DNA of 28,653 nt from Funneliformis mosseae (lineage: Eukaryota; Glomeromycota; Glomeromycetes; Glomerales; Glomeraceae): NCBI GenBank assembly GCA_910592005.1, contig CAJVPP010000624.1, forward strand, positions 1 to 28,653, given 5' to 3'. Positions 1 through 10,429 of this stretch are shown here, piece after piece. The notes beneath the pieces are model-generated. The model saw only the letters and a list, made by a program, of their open reading frames with translations. It did no database searches and was not told the origin of the DNA. Every line of letters starts with the position of its first letter. Positions within the stretch are counted from its first letter, which is position 1. The position numbers and the translations under genes were made by a program.

Positions 1-329
1 TTTTTTTGTTTTTTATTTAAATCTCCAATGTGAAATTTTTCTTTTACTACTTCTTCATATTGGTAATAAAATTCTTTAAGAGAAAAATCTTCATTTATTT
101 GATTAAAAAGTTCTTATTCAATTCATTTGACCTTTTTATCATTTATATATTGATTAAATAATATACTTATTTCTTCTTCTTCATATTTTTCATTATCATC
201 ATTATTATCATCAATAATGTATTCCATTTCAGTCTCATTAGCTTTTTCATTATTAGATTTTTTAATGATATAATCATAGAGCATTTGATTAACATAATAA
301 TATCCTATTTATTCTAATATAATGTTAAT

Positions 330-780
330 AGTCTTTTCTGTAATTAATTATAGCCTATACTTCTTTTAGCCAATCATTTTTAACAATAGTAGCATAAGAG
401 TCAGCTTCAGTTATAATAGTATTAAAGGAAATCATATGACTAGCGATCTTTAAAGAAATTTCAATCACTGTTTTAATAATCTTTTTTTTCATTAACATTG
501 ATCATTATAGTTTTAAATGCTTATATAATCTTTATATCTAAACCTTTAAGTAGTTTTAAAGAAATTATGTATCTAGCAAAGTCAGAATTAATAATAAGCA
601 AAATTTTTGTTTCTTTTTTGTATGTGTTGCAATATAGAGCTGTAGCTTTTTTGATTTCTTTATTATTTAACAAGTGAGATTTCATAGGTTTATCTTTTTC
701 TTCTATAACAATGGGCTTTTTTGCTTTCTTAGCTACTGGCTTTCAAATTGCTTTCATTACTGCCTAATTGAATTTCAGGT
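330..780 (-). pseudogene. Retroviral-type aspartyl protease remnant
   Basis: Minus-strand translation gives a Lys-rich linker (KPVAKKAKKPIVIEEKDKP), then a segment reading IINSDFARYIISLKLL, then TIITEADSYATIVKNDWL. This matches the order of the pepsin-like retropepsin of gypsy elements, ending in the typical (V/I)xNDWL phrase. The catalytic D-S/T-G is not intact: the region reads NSDFA. In-frame TAA and TAG codons break the frame. Sequence from 1 to 330 continues as an acidic, Asn/Glu-rich open-ish segment on the same strand without a recognised domain. Confidence 0.45.
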
Positions 781-1949
781 TCATCATTATTAATTATCCA
801 TTGGTGATGTTTGCTAATTGATTAAAGAGTTATTGTGATATATAAGAATCAATCATGCTGTTAATAGGTAATATTTGTGATAGATTTCATTTAACTTTTG
901 TTTTAGCAGCTGGTTGTTTGTTTTTTGTCTGGTTAATCAATTGTTGAACTACTTCTTCATCATCTTTGCTTTTTTCTTTATCAGCATCTTCTTTATTTTG
1001 TTTATAAAGAGTTTCTTGAGTAATCTTAAAGTGTGTTCTAATTGTGAAATAAGCTTCAAATAAAGATAGATTTAAGGGAATTATTATTAGATCTGTAACA
1101 TTACCCTTTGATAGTATACCTTTTATTTTAAATGCTAATCTTAAGCATTGTCAAATATTAGTTGTAATAATATTTGTAATAACTGCAGATTCTAGAGGTT
1201 ATTATTTACAATCGTAATAATATTACTAGTCAGTATTAAATTTACTCTAAAAGGATTTTAAGTATTTACCTATGAAATTTGTGAAGCTTGATTGAATGAT
1301 GGTGACTAATTATTATTAAAATTATTAGAACAATTTTTTTTAATATATCCTGTCTGCTTATATAGATAATAAATTAGATTGCTTCATTGAGATATTGTGA
1401 TCAAAAATGTATTTGGCTAATAGTTTATCCATCATTGAATGCTATTATTTCAGTAAGTTCTTTTTTTAACATTTATTAGCTAAATCTGTTATGATAAGTT
1501 AAGTATAACTTCATTAAGAACATTTGTTTAGGTGGCCAGTATGATAATTCTATATTTATTTATATATGTTATTACTATATTCTAGTTTTAGTAAGTAAAT
1601 TTATAAGCCTTCACTTTATTAAGTGCAGTATCTCAGGTTTGATCATTGTAGGATTTCACTATTAATTATGATTCAGTTAGAAGACCATTAACTAATCTTT
1701 TTACTTTTATTGCAATCAGATAATTAAAAGCTAAAGTTTTAATCCTTTAGTATAGTTTCTGAAGAGTACATGTATAGACGTTGACAGATTCATTAGACTG
1801 TTGATATCTTTATTCTATCTGTGATCTAAATCTCCATCAATATTTGAGATCGAAATACTGTAAGAAAATTGATAACAAAATCAGTATTATTTCTATTTTC
1901 TGTTTAGGCAATAATTCAGTTTGCATATTCTTCTACTTGAACTTAATTT

Positions 1950-2330
1950 ACTATCTGTCACATTGATACCAATCCTTTCAAGTAGGCTAGAATGACTTCT
2001 AATTTCCTTAGATCTGCAATTTCATTTGCATCACAGACTCTAGTAAATTCTTTCAACCATCTTATTGGATTCTGATTTTCTTCATAATAAATTGGGATAT
2101 CTATGACTCTTGCTTCTTTTATTAGAAAGTTAACTAATGCATTCGTATTGGCTTGCATTTAGACCTACATGTTCGCAAGAGCATTGTTAACATTTGATTA
2201 TTCTGATGGTTTTAAAATTTCTTACAATGCTTGTAATGTCACAGTCAAATTTTATAGATCTACTATTTGGGCTACTATTGTATTTTCTTCTTGGAATAGT
2301 TTTATAAATTTATTAGTTTATTGCTAAAAG
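1950..2330 (-). pseudogene. gag-like remnant of LTR retrotransposon
   Basis: The open piece 2158-1958 encodes 66 residues with the phrase PIYYEENQNPIRWLKEF followed by CDAN and an AYLKG segment. This is the recognisable matrix/capsid-type region of gypsy gag proteins common in Glomeromycotina repeats (family knowledge). A TGA then interrupts where a tryptophan is usual in this motif. Upstream, around 2330-2230, a coiled-coil-like piece (LFQEENTIVAQIVDL, then stop) is in a compatible position for the gag N-terminus. It is not a functional gene. Confidence 0.55.
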
Positions 2331-2841
2331 TAAGTTGCCTTGATCATTGGTGTTAACTAAATCAACAGAATCCAATGTATTTCTCTTGTCAAATGATACT
2401 AATACAATAATATTTTAGTTGCAATAAGGATTATTAAAAGGTTCTTCAACAATTTCTTTAGCAAGGACAAAGGTATTGTATATCATTTGTCATATTGATG
2501 TAAATGATTCTTTTGAAGTTTGCTTATAACTTATACTAAATATTAGATTAAAAATTATTTTCCAGATTTTTTTTTCTTTCTGGACGTTCAAAAGTTTCTC
2601 AAAGAGATGTTGAATAATTCCAGAAAACCTTTTCACCAGATATTCAGTTGAATACCAATTCCAAAAGTTTTTGAATCGATTTGTTAGTAAGTTTTCTACA
2701 GGATAGCAATTTTCACAGGAAGGATCTTGGTGGTAAGTTGCAATATTTCTTTGGCGTAATTTTCAATGGAGGTGTTTAAGTGTTTTATTTCTTTTGAAAT
2801 GGGTGTTAAACATATAATTTTTAATGTTTTTTAGGAATTCT

Positions 2842-2855
2842 GGCAGAAGGCACCA
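2842..2855 (-). other. Candidate primer-binding site (PBS)
   Basis: Minus-strand sequence TGGTGCCTTCTGCC directly follows the candidate LTR end. The TGG would pair with the CCA end of a tRNA, and the remainder would pair with a tRNA 3' acceptor stem ending GGCAGAAGGCACCA. The donor tRNA was not identified. Confidence 0.4.
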
Positions 2856-3691
2856 TGTGTTGTATTCAGTTCTTTCATTTATGTATTTACAAACAATTTG
2901 TAATGTAAGCAGAAGGTTTTTAATGAATAATTATTGAATAAAAATGAAGTAATTGTGATAAGTATTTATTTAATAATATCAAATTAATCAGTGTTGCCTC
3001 AACGTCGGCGCTTTACACTTTCGTTATATCAATATTTTTAAACTCTATAAATGCCAAATACTAAATCTAATTAATTAAAACTGCGCAATTACGAAATTGT
3101 TACATAAAAATTGAATAATAAAATACTAATAAAATCTGAAATTAAAATAAAAATAATAAACGCTATTACAAATGCGAAATTATAAAATTAAAAGGGCGAA
3201 AATCGAAATTATCGCGAAGGTGTAAAAGGAGGATTGCGAAGGGAATAATTTTCAAAGAAATATGTTAAAGGCGAGCATGGGATATTGAGCTGTTTTAGGA
3301 TTTCCGGCTCAATATATATAAGAATTTTAATTAAGCCAGCCTGGCATTTTGACCATTTGTCATACTGGCACCTTGACAAACTAGCGCCTTGACAAACTAG
3401 CGCCGTGACAACCTGGCATCTTGAGTCATCCTGCAAGCCTGGCAAATGATCGTCAAAGGGACTAACTATAATAATCATATACGATTTTCAAGCGAAGTTA
3501 TAAAGATTTCGGCCGGAATTACATTTAATCGTAACAGTATTCCAAGAACTTAGAATTTCTCGGTGTGAAAAATCCTATTTGTCACCATTATTTGTCACTT
3601 AACCTCTTAATTCTTAATTCCAAAACCACAGTTACTTTCATAATTCCGGCCAAAAAGTCATTTGACAGTAATTTTTGGTGGGAATTTGACA
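2856..3691 (-). repeat. Candidate 5' LTR of the retrotransposon
   Basis: On the minus strand the segment starts TGTCA and ends CAACACA, so it has the usual TG...CA ends, and it abuts a sequence starting TGGTGCC that behaves like a primer-binding site. A TATA-like run lies at 3311-3320 (minus reading TATATATT), which would place the transcription start in the 3' half. A 16-nt tandem repeat lies in the part corresponding to U3. The 3' LTR end is better supported than the 5' end because only one LTR is in the window and no second copy can be aligned. Confidence 0.45.
3340..3451. repeat. 16-nt degenerate tandem repeat inside the LTR
   Basis: Two perfect adjacent copies of CTTGACAAACTAGCGC lie at 3372-3387 and 3388-3403. 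They are flanked in the same register by diverged 16-nt units at 3340-3371 and 3404-3451 that keep a TTGACA/TGTCA-like and TGGC-like core. This gives about seven units. The location upstream of the TATA-like run suggests a U3 enhancer array; that role is inference. Confidence 0.6.
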
Positions 3692-3835
3692 TGCGATAAA
3701 TCGCCATGGCGATGAAAATAAAATCCAAAAAAAAATATTAATTAAATATAACAAAAAGATTTATTAACTACATTATAATATTTCAGTTTAAAAATATGGT
3801 AGGTATTGGAGAAAAAAATTTATTGGCTAGTTTAA

Positions 3836-4129
3836 TTAACAAAAATGATTGACCATTCTTTTATAAATATAACTTAGCAACGCGTACACTAACATGTTCC
3901 TTCTCAAATCCGTCAGCAAATGAATAAATATTAACAAAGAACTATTAAGATCATTCAAAAATACTTTTTCTCTATTTTTATATTCAACTTCATGCCAAAT
4001 AGAATTAACAAGAAAAATTGTATAAAGAATAATAAATAAAGGTATAATATGTTGAATTTTACAAATTTGTATTATAATGATTAGGTGTAATAAACTTATG
4101 ATATACGGTATGCAGTATGATCGATACAA
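3836..4129 (-). CDS. Small hypothetical membrane protein (doubtful)
   Basis: A 97-codon open frame begins MYRSYCIPYIISLL and contains two strongly hydrophobic stretches (about residues 8-25 and 28-42), then a charged segment (EVEYKNREKVF) and another hydrophobic patch near residues 65-73. I recognise no family. It could be one exon of a larger gene, because a GT donor-like sequence lies inside its 3' part. It could also be chance, since AT-rich DNA readily encodes Ile/Leu-rich frames. It lies between the retrotransposon end and the 3' end of the PAQR gene. Confidence 0.2.
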   Translation of the reverse strand: MYRSYCIPYIISLLHLIIIIQICKIQHIIPLFIILYTIFLVNSIWHEVEYKNREKVFLNDLNSSLLIFIHLLTDLRRNMLVYALLSYIYKRMVNHFC

Positions 4130-4913
4130 ATTTAATAATATACGCGTGTTACAAAAACAAAAAAAATAAATCGTTCATGGAAGAAATTTTTACCAAAGCA
4201 TAAACGGTATATTTTTTTTTTTTTTTTTAATCTCTGCAATTATAAAATCAAAAAAAAAAATTGTCTAAGTCCTTAGCGCGTATAATATAAAGTGGCGAAT
4301 TAATTTAATATTTGCATACTTATAATTTTACAAAATATCAAAAATAATATCTTTTTATTTATATTTCCCATATGTAATTTTTTTCATATTGGACATTTTC
4401 AATAGAAATAAAGAGTTTCGGCCTGAAATCATAAGAATTTTTCTGCCATACGATATAGGATAAAAAATCGAGAGTATTTTTTCCGATGTTTGGAATTGTA
4501 ATACATTACGTAAATTTGCTTTAAATAGAATTGTTTAAAATAATTACCTGTTGTAGACAATTTTCGGACCAATTTCGGATCATATCAAGATTGAGATCCG
4601 CTCCGCAATGCAGATATATGTATCTTTTACATTCGATAAACAATCAATTCATTGATTCCAAAATAATGAAATGATAAATTATATAATTTCAATCAACGTT
4701 AACTATAATTTTGAGCATCATATCTGAAATAAAAATAAAAAAAAACTCTAAAATGTTGTTTAATTATGAAGTTAAAAGTAAATCTATTCTTTCATACATT
4801 TTTTTATACATAAATTACTTTAAATTTCAAAGTAATTCTTTCGAAAATCTATTTTTTTTTATCAAGAAATAAATAATATACAGTATATATATATATATTT
4901 CTATTTAAATAAA
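4130..4913. other. Gene-free AT-rich spacer
   Basis: No open frame with a recognisable product is visible. It holds long A and T runs (about 4210-4260) and a (TA)n microsatellite near 4880-4900. A short minus-strand stretch near 4620-4550 ends in CAACAG followed by GTAATT, resembling an exon-donor junction, but no partner exon could be found. The 3' end of the PAQR gene is at its right border. Confidence 0.4.
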
Positions 4914-6598
4914 TTAATTGCTTGACACTAAATGCTGCTGCATCTGTTCAATTGATAATATACATTGATCATTTACTTTATGCCAATATAACATAGAATG
5001 AAAAACTCCATAGTAATGAAATACAGCAGCCGCTACAACAAAGAAATGAAAAAATTGATGGGATGATCCCTAGAAATTATTTAAATAAAAAACAAAAAGA
5101 GGATTATATAAGTAACTATTAATTATTTATGAAAGATGTCTCGAGCGGAGATCTTAAAAGTTGATACTAACCCATATGTCGAATTTACCAGGAAACAACC
5201 TCTCGGGTAATCTATTTATAAGAATGTATTTAGTAATAGATTTTACCATCTAAATCCAGATAACCATTATTTACATACCTTGTACCATAAAGAAATGCGC
5301 CAAACATATATAATGAACCAGTAATTGCCAACCATTTGAGGGAAATGACCTCATAACTCAAATGAAACTACAAAATAAATTCATTTTAAGTGATTAATTT
5401 ACGAAAGCTACAAAGTTAATGAATTTGTAATATATCATAAAATAAATTATTCACCCCATATAAGAAAATAGCATGTATTACTGGAATAACTGAACTTCCA
5501 CCTAATGCAAAAAACAATCCAGTTCTAAACCACCTAAATTCTGGTCTTCTAAATCTAAGAGCCACTGCTACAGAAATCTACATGAAAACGATTATATTAG
5601 GGAATGAAAAAAACGTCATAAATAGAACAAACTAGAATAAACTTACTGTTGCGCCTCCAAACACAAGCATCATTGTAAGATAAACAATTTTTAATAGATT
5701 ATTACAATAAAAACCTAAAAATATATGTATATAATTTAAGCAAAGGTAGTTTGGGGAAAAAAAAAATGTTCGAAAAGAACATACCATAATATATTATTGG
5801 ACAAGTAGACCCGCTAAAAAAAAAAAAAATTGATTTTTTTAAAAAAAAAAAAAAAAAAATTAATTTGCAATAAAAATTTTCGATAATATAACTTACATAA
5901 TCAAGGCAACTATGCCAACATAATCACATCTATTCCAATTCGCGCAAACCTATGATGCATACAATTCGAATTATAATTAATGTATTGAGAATCTTTTAAA
6001 AGAGAATTTCGAAATACCTTTTCCGAGTGACAACACATGGTGTGAAAGGACGAAGATAATCCAAGGCATATCATTGCACCCGCCATAAAACAATAAAACG
6101 CAATGTAATCTGACTGCTTCAAAGTTGGATGGTCCATTAAGTAAAAGTGAGTAGCCAATGAAAGACCAGCAAAAAGGATCGCACCAAAAAGGTGGGACCA
6201 AATGTTGACTTTAATCCACACGCAAGAAATTAAAAAAAAATTTGTTAGTTTATGCTCTAACAGCACACAAATCCACAATTGATCGTTAACTTACCACTTT
6301 CATTGTGAAGATAAAATAAAGATTTTATGCATTTCAAATATGAAAATGTTGGACGACGATAACCTCGAATGATGTCATTGTTGTCTTGCAACCAATTAGG
6401 AAGTTCCCAGAAAGCGCAAGTTAAAGAACCTTTCGTAGTCCAAGTTGTCGGAAAGAATAAAGACTCGTTCAGATCAAATTCATCATCAGATTTTTCGTTA
6501 TCAAGGTTGGCTATCAAAGAAACAACGTCTTCTTCGATAATTTTTGTTTCGGATAAAGGATGTTTTGCTGATGATAATTTACGTTGAGAAAGCGGCAT
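4914..6598 (-). CDS. PAQR / haemolysin-III family seven-TM receptor (AdipoR/Izh-like)
   Basis: Nine exons on the minus strand: 6598-6295, 6208-6018, 5949-5897, 5813-5785, 5714-5647, 5577-5455, 5367-5279, 5211-5172 and 5069-4914. Joined they give 350 residues with every phase matching. The N-terminal ~100 residues are an acidic cytosolic region ending in the family phrase [12 protein letters not shown]...YLHNES. The first junction restores [17 protein letters not shown] zinc-site histidines are present: H157 ([10 protein letters not shown]) and the HxxxH pair H303/H307 (SSHQFFHFF). Conserved DYVGIVALI and [10 protein letters not shown] segments are also formed across junctions. Family knowledge: PAQR proteins are ceramidase-like or sterol/lipid-sensing membrane receptors; yeast Izh proteins link to zinc and lipid homeostasis. 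Ligand and activity cannot be read here. The start ATG is the first in a frame consistent with family N-termini. Confidence 0.92.
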
Positions 6599-8996
6599 TT
6601 TTTTTTTGATGTTAAAATAATTAAGTCAGAGAATTGATTCGAATCGGTAAGGAATGATAATAATAATTATTATATCTTTTTCTAAAAATATAATAAAACA
6701 ACCTATTTTATTAAAAAAAAATTTATATTTTTTTATGAAAGAAAAAAATAAAAAAAAAAAGATTTTTTGAAACTTACAATTCAAAACTTGTCGATTCCTT
6801 TAATAGTTTTTTTTTTAAAAAAAAAAAAAAAATTTAATATATGCAATAAAAGAAACTCTCCAGTTAGAAATTAAAATGACTGCAAATAAATTTTACTTGC
6901 ATAAAACGCACATAAATTTTTTTTTTTATTATATACCTTTAAATGAAACTTTACCTTCAAAAACAGCAGCGACTCAAGGGCAATGAAAGAAAAAAAAAGT
7001 TTGGAATCGACAAGCTATAACAAAAGAACTCTAAAAAGAGAATTCCCGCCTCAAACGAAAGGGGTAAATTGATAAAATCAGTCATGTATTTCTTTATTTT
7101 ATATATTTGTGATGCAGGGACATTTGATTCAATGATAAGAATGATAAGCTATGCCCAATTAATATGAACAATTGTATTTACGGACGTATCCGAAATGCAG
7201 AACATTGTCGATTGGTTTAAAATAAAATTAGTCGTCCTTAGTGTCCTTAGTTGTCGATCATATGTACAAAAATAGATGGTGTCAAATCCGAAACCTTGCT
7301 AAATTCGAGTTTGAAGGTTTGACGCAATCATAACTACTTTAAACCATTATGGATGAAATCATATGAAAAGATCGCATTACAAACCCCCTTTACAAAACGC
7401 GTGTTGAAATCATATACGCGATAAACTTCTAACGATTTTATGATTGTACTCCTGAAAGAGATTTTCGAGCATTTGAAAATCTTTAATATCAACCTTATTA
7501 TTTGAATAAGATCTCTTTAAAATTTATGGAAAAAACTTGATTGACATATAAATGCAATGTTTAAACTAAAAGGACCTCTAGATACTTAATTAAATCTTGG
7601 TCTTGTAAATTTAGGCAAGATGACAAGGGCATAGCATAGAATCGTTTTATTTCATGATGCATAGTTGCGTAAATCTTCTCGACTAATTATAAATGGTCAG
7701 AGTAAATTTGTGTTTCACGTGATTTTAGAGAATTCTGGAATTTGGTGCACTATTCAATTCAACATTACAATCCAAATGTGTAAAGTTAATACTTTCTCAT
7801 AACCATTTTTGAATTAATAAAACATTTCATGAAGTTCATCAAATAATCATGACTATAATTTTCTACATAAAGTTTATATTGGATAACTACAAATTAGAAG
7901 AATATATGCATTGAATTTTCCACGGAAAAAGCACAGAATTTTTTGAGTACATCCAAAAATTCAATCTCAAAATATGTATAATTTCACGTGTCAAATTTCA
8001 TCAATTTGTAACAAAAAAATTTATATGCACAGCCGATCAATTCAAAAAAAATAAATTAACCAATAATTCTAATTAATCATCACACATGCAATTTTGAATT
8101 AACAATTTTACGTTTCTACACAAGAATAAGTGTTTAAAACAAAAAGTAACATATGAATTTATATGGTGATCAATATTTCATGCCAAGAATCATTACAATT
8201 TTTTGTTTTGATTTGTATATAATTTGTGTTATTTGAATATTAGTCTGTTAAAACTAAACAAAATAAAAATTTTAATCTCTTCCATTCTTAAGTTAAAACA
8301 CCCTTTGTTAGTATTGTTATTAACGATGTACTCATTGGAATTCTCATTTCTCAATACAAGTCAAAATGGATGTGTTATGGCAGTGACATTTATTACGTAA
8401 TATTGGGGGGGGTAATTGAAGGTCTTAGTATATATAGTGTAACGTAAGATTAATATAAGACAGGGAGGGGAGGTGGGGTATGAGCTTATAGTAAATGGAT
8501 ATTACGTAATAAATGTCACTGCTCTTATTGTTGATACCAATTTCGGTGGAAATCATGTTGATCAGCGAAGAATTTACAACAAATTTATGATTGACGAAAA
8601 AGGTTGTCATTAAACGCGCTATTAGAAGATGCGCGATTAAAGGTATGACCTAAATCAAAATAGTTTATAACTGACCAATTTCTCATATAACATAAACGCT
8701 TAAGGACCCTACTTTCATTAACCATCCGTAATTCTTTTGTCTCCCTAGACCTTTGTTCCGACCTTCACTTTATGTTCACTTTTATTTTCGCTAATTATTT
8801 TTTTAAAAAAGTTTTAAACGGCTTACTTTTAATTGCCATTGTTAGAAAATTGAGATAATAAAGTTTCACTGCGCCATTATTTTTTTGCAAATTATATCCA
8901 ATCATTTATTTCATTAATTCAGTAATGACTTGTTGACGCGTGTTAAGTAGTACAGATAAGATTATAATTTAAGATTTTAACTCATTGGCGAATGAT
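6599..8996. other. Gene-free intergenic region
   Basis: About 2.4 kb between the 5' end of the PAQR gene and the 3' end of the coiled-coil gene. The left end serves as PAQR promoter region and carries homopolymer runs (T10 joined to A16 at 6807-6832). No open frame longer than chance and no family motif was found on either strand. The MITE-like element at 8380-8522 is the only structured feature I could find; the short minus-strand frame over it follows the repeat and is not a gene. Confidence 0.5.
8380..8522. mobile_element. MITE-like element with 24-bp perfect terminal inverted repeats
   Basis: Positions 8380-8403 and 8499-8522 are perfect inverted repeats of 24 bp, starting GCAGTGACATTTATTACG at the left. 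Each arm holds the self-palindromic ATTACGTAAT. The 95-bp interior has G-rich runs (a G8 tract at 8405-8412 and another near 8463-8478) and no coding capacity. Size and structure fit a non-autonomous DNA transposon. I see no clear target-site duplication directly at the ends, so the superfamily is unassigned and the element may be old. Confidence 0.7.
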
Positions 8997-9891
8997 TTAC
9001 TTTGAATTTGCTGTTTTGTGAAAAGATTCCGTCAATTTTTCTATATTTTCACGTAATTGATTCATTTCACGTTGATGGATGGAACCTGCATAAGAAATCA
9101 AATCGAAAGATTTTAAGTTTCTAAAAAAAAAAAAGGCTTAATAAATACGAATTAATTCTACATACGCATCCGTTCGAGATCCTTCTCGAGATCTCCTCTC
9201 ACGCGCAAATTATTAGACTGAGTCTTTTCTAAAGATTCTAGCAGGGTAGAAGCCGTCAACTGGTTCAAAAAAAAAATTTTTGCTTTTTATTATTCTTAAA
9301 CAAAGGAATTTTTAATTTAAGCATTAATTCATTTAATTGTTAAATTATAAAATGAATTTCGTCTACTTGATATTTTTCAAATCCGAATAAAAGTTTTCTC
9401 AAGCAATTACTTCTTTCTTCGGCATATTCATCCATTTTATCCTTATAATCGGATGCGATTTTATTGCTAAAAATTACGTGGCGTGTGATAAGAACAAATA
9501 TAATAAAATTTGATGCTTTTACCAAATATTTATTATACTCACGTGAAATTATCGTCTTTCTCAAGATAGACCGAGAGAATTTCAATCATGGCCATCTTGC
9601 TTGATTCAAATTTTTCATCCATTGATTTCGAAATTTGAATCTCTCGTTTCTTCAATGTTGCTATGAATTGGGAGTTTGCATTTTTAGTCACTTACTGTTA
9701 TTATAGAATTTTTTTTATTTTTTTACCTGTAAGTTTTGACATAATCTCACGGTTTAATTCTCTAAATTAAAATTGACATCAAAATTTGCTTTAATTATAA
9801 TCAGTAAGGAAAGTATTAATGACATAAGTTACTGAAAACTTTACTTTTCGTCAGCATTCATCTCTTCTGTCAAATACGAAGTCGTTTTCAT
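8997..9891 (-). CDS. Coiled-coil protein of unknown function (160 aa, six exons)
   Basis: Exons on the minus strand are 9891-9845, 9761-9727, 9660-9543, 9466-9367, 9259-9166 and 9085-8997; all phases agree and give 160 residues ending HKTANSK. All introns have GT-AG ends. The product is almost entirely charged helix: ELNREIMSKL, KKREIQISKSMDEKFESSK, DYKDKMDEYAEERSNCLRKL, DLEKDLERM and HQREMNQLRENIEKL. No signal peptide, membrane segment or catalytic motif is seen. The layout of long helices with an E/K-rich centre and a Met/Gln/Arg-rich end weakly recalls the Cor1/Xlr domain of SYCP3-type chromosome-axis proteins, but this is pattern impression only. Other coiled-coil families are equally possible. 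The gene model is strong, the function unknown. Confidence 0.7.
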
Positions 9892-10294
9892 TTCGAAAAG
9901 ATTTTTTTTTTTTTTTGAATCTATCTTAAAAAGTGCAAAGTACGAAAGAACATTAAAACGATAAAACAAAATGTATCACTTATTATATTTTGCACAGTAA
10001 ATAAACTCAAACTTTTGAATATACTTTTATGATATCATGTGATAGTCACAACCATGTTAATGTTTATTGTAATCATACAAACGCAACATGAAATTCACAA
10101 AGAATTAAATTTTTTATAAGCATTCATGCATATTTGTAGAATTTCTTGATTTGAGTGATTTAATTACACCCTCTAATGAAAGACCGACTTTTCGGAAGAG
10201 CAACATAAGAATACTTTAGTAACTGATATAAATATCATTATATAATAATATAAAAATTATATTTAATTTATCAAATATTGTTATTTAAATTATT
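9892..10294. other. Gene-free spacer upstream of the coiled-coil gene
   Basis: Contains the presumed promoter of the minus-strand coiled-coil gene, with a T-run at about 9902-9916. I see no coding sequence on either strand. Confidence 0.4.
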
Positions 10295-10402
10295 AGTCCG
10301 GAGCGTAAGCGAAGGACTATCTATGTACGAGCAATAGTGATGAAAAATGTCCGTTTTCGTTACACTTGTGCTCCGGACTTAACAACGGTTTCCGAAACCG
10401 TT
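10295..10402. repeat. Short GC-bearing repeat with 9-bp inverted ends and adjacent palindrome
   Basis: AGTCCGGAG at 10295-10303 is repeated inverted as CTCCGGACT at 10371-10379, enclosing 67 bp. Immediately after, 10384-10402 is a near-perfect palindrome AACGGTTTCCGAAACCGTT (9-bp arms around one base). The left arm is followed by GAAGGACT, giving a second small inverted pairing with AGTCC. The phrase AGTCCGGAGCG...GAAGGACT is, from memory, a frequent repeat motif in Rhizophagus genomes; that is not checked here. It stands out from the very AT-rich surroundings. Confidence 0.5.
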
Positions 10403-10429
10403 CCTTAGTACTTCACTTTTATTATTTTT

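Larger units (their letters stand above)
1..3691 (-). mobile_element. Decayed Ty3/gypsy-like LTR retrotransposon, 5' part
   Basis: Read on the minus strand, this stretch has the order of an LTR retrotransposon: candidate 5' LTR (3691-2856), a primer-binding site directly after it (2855-2842), a gag-like segment (about 2330-1950) and a retroviral-type aspartyl-protease segment (about 780-330). No reverse transcriptase, integrase or 3' LTR is visible, so the element either runs off the left edge or is truncated. Coding capacity is broken by many in-frame stops and slips; the longest open piece is 66 codons. The stops fit C-to-T or G-to-A decay, but I have no intact copy to compare. Family assignment is from recognised phrasing of Glomeromycotina gypsy gag/protease proteins and is moderately sure; the boundaries are less sure. 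Confidence 0.6.

Noticed and set aside
3340..3451. CRISPR-like array
   Set aside because: Units are contiguous 16-mers without unique spacers, inside a eukaryotic LTR.
4540..4630. Possible exon with CAACAG/GTAATT donor on the minus strand
   Set aside because: Joining to the next AG gives only about 19 codons before a stop and no family match.
6369..6587. 72-codon plus-strand frame
   Set aside because: Antisense shadow of the first PAQR exon.
8425..8610. 61-codon minus-strand frame over the inverted-repeat element
   Set aside because: It runs through the MITE-like repeat and its flank; composition explains it.
10384..10402. Terminator or tRNA-like hairpin
   Set aside because: The palindrome has no loop large enough for a tRNA arm and no adjoining gene; treated as part of a repeat.
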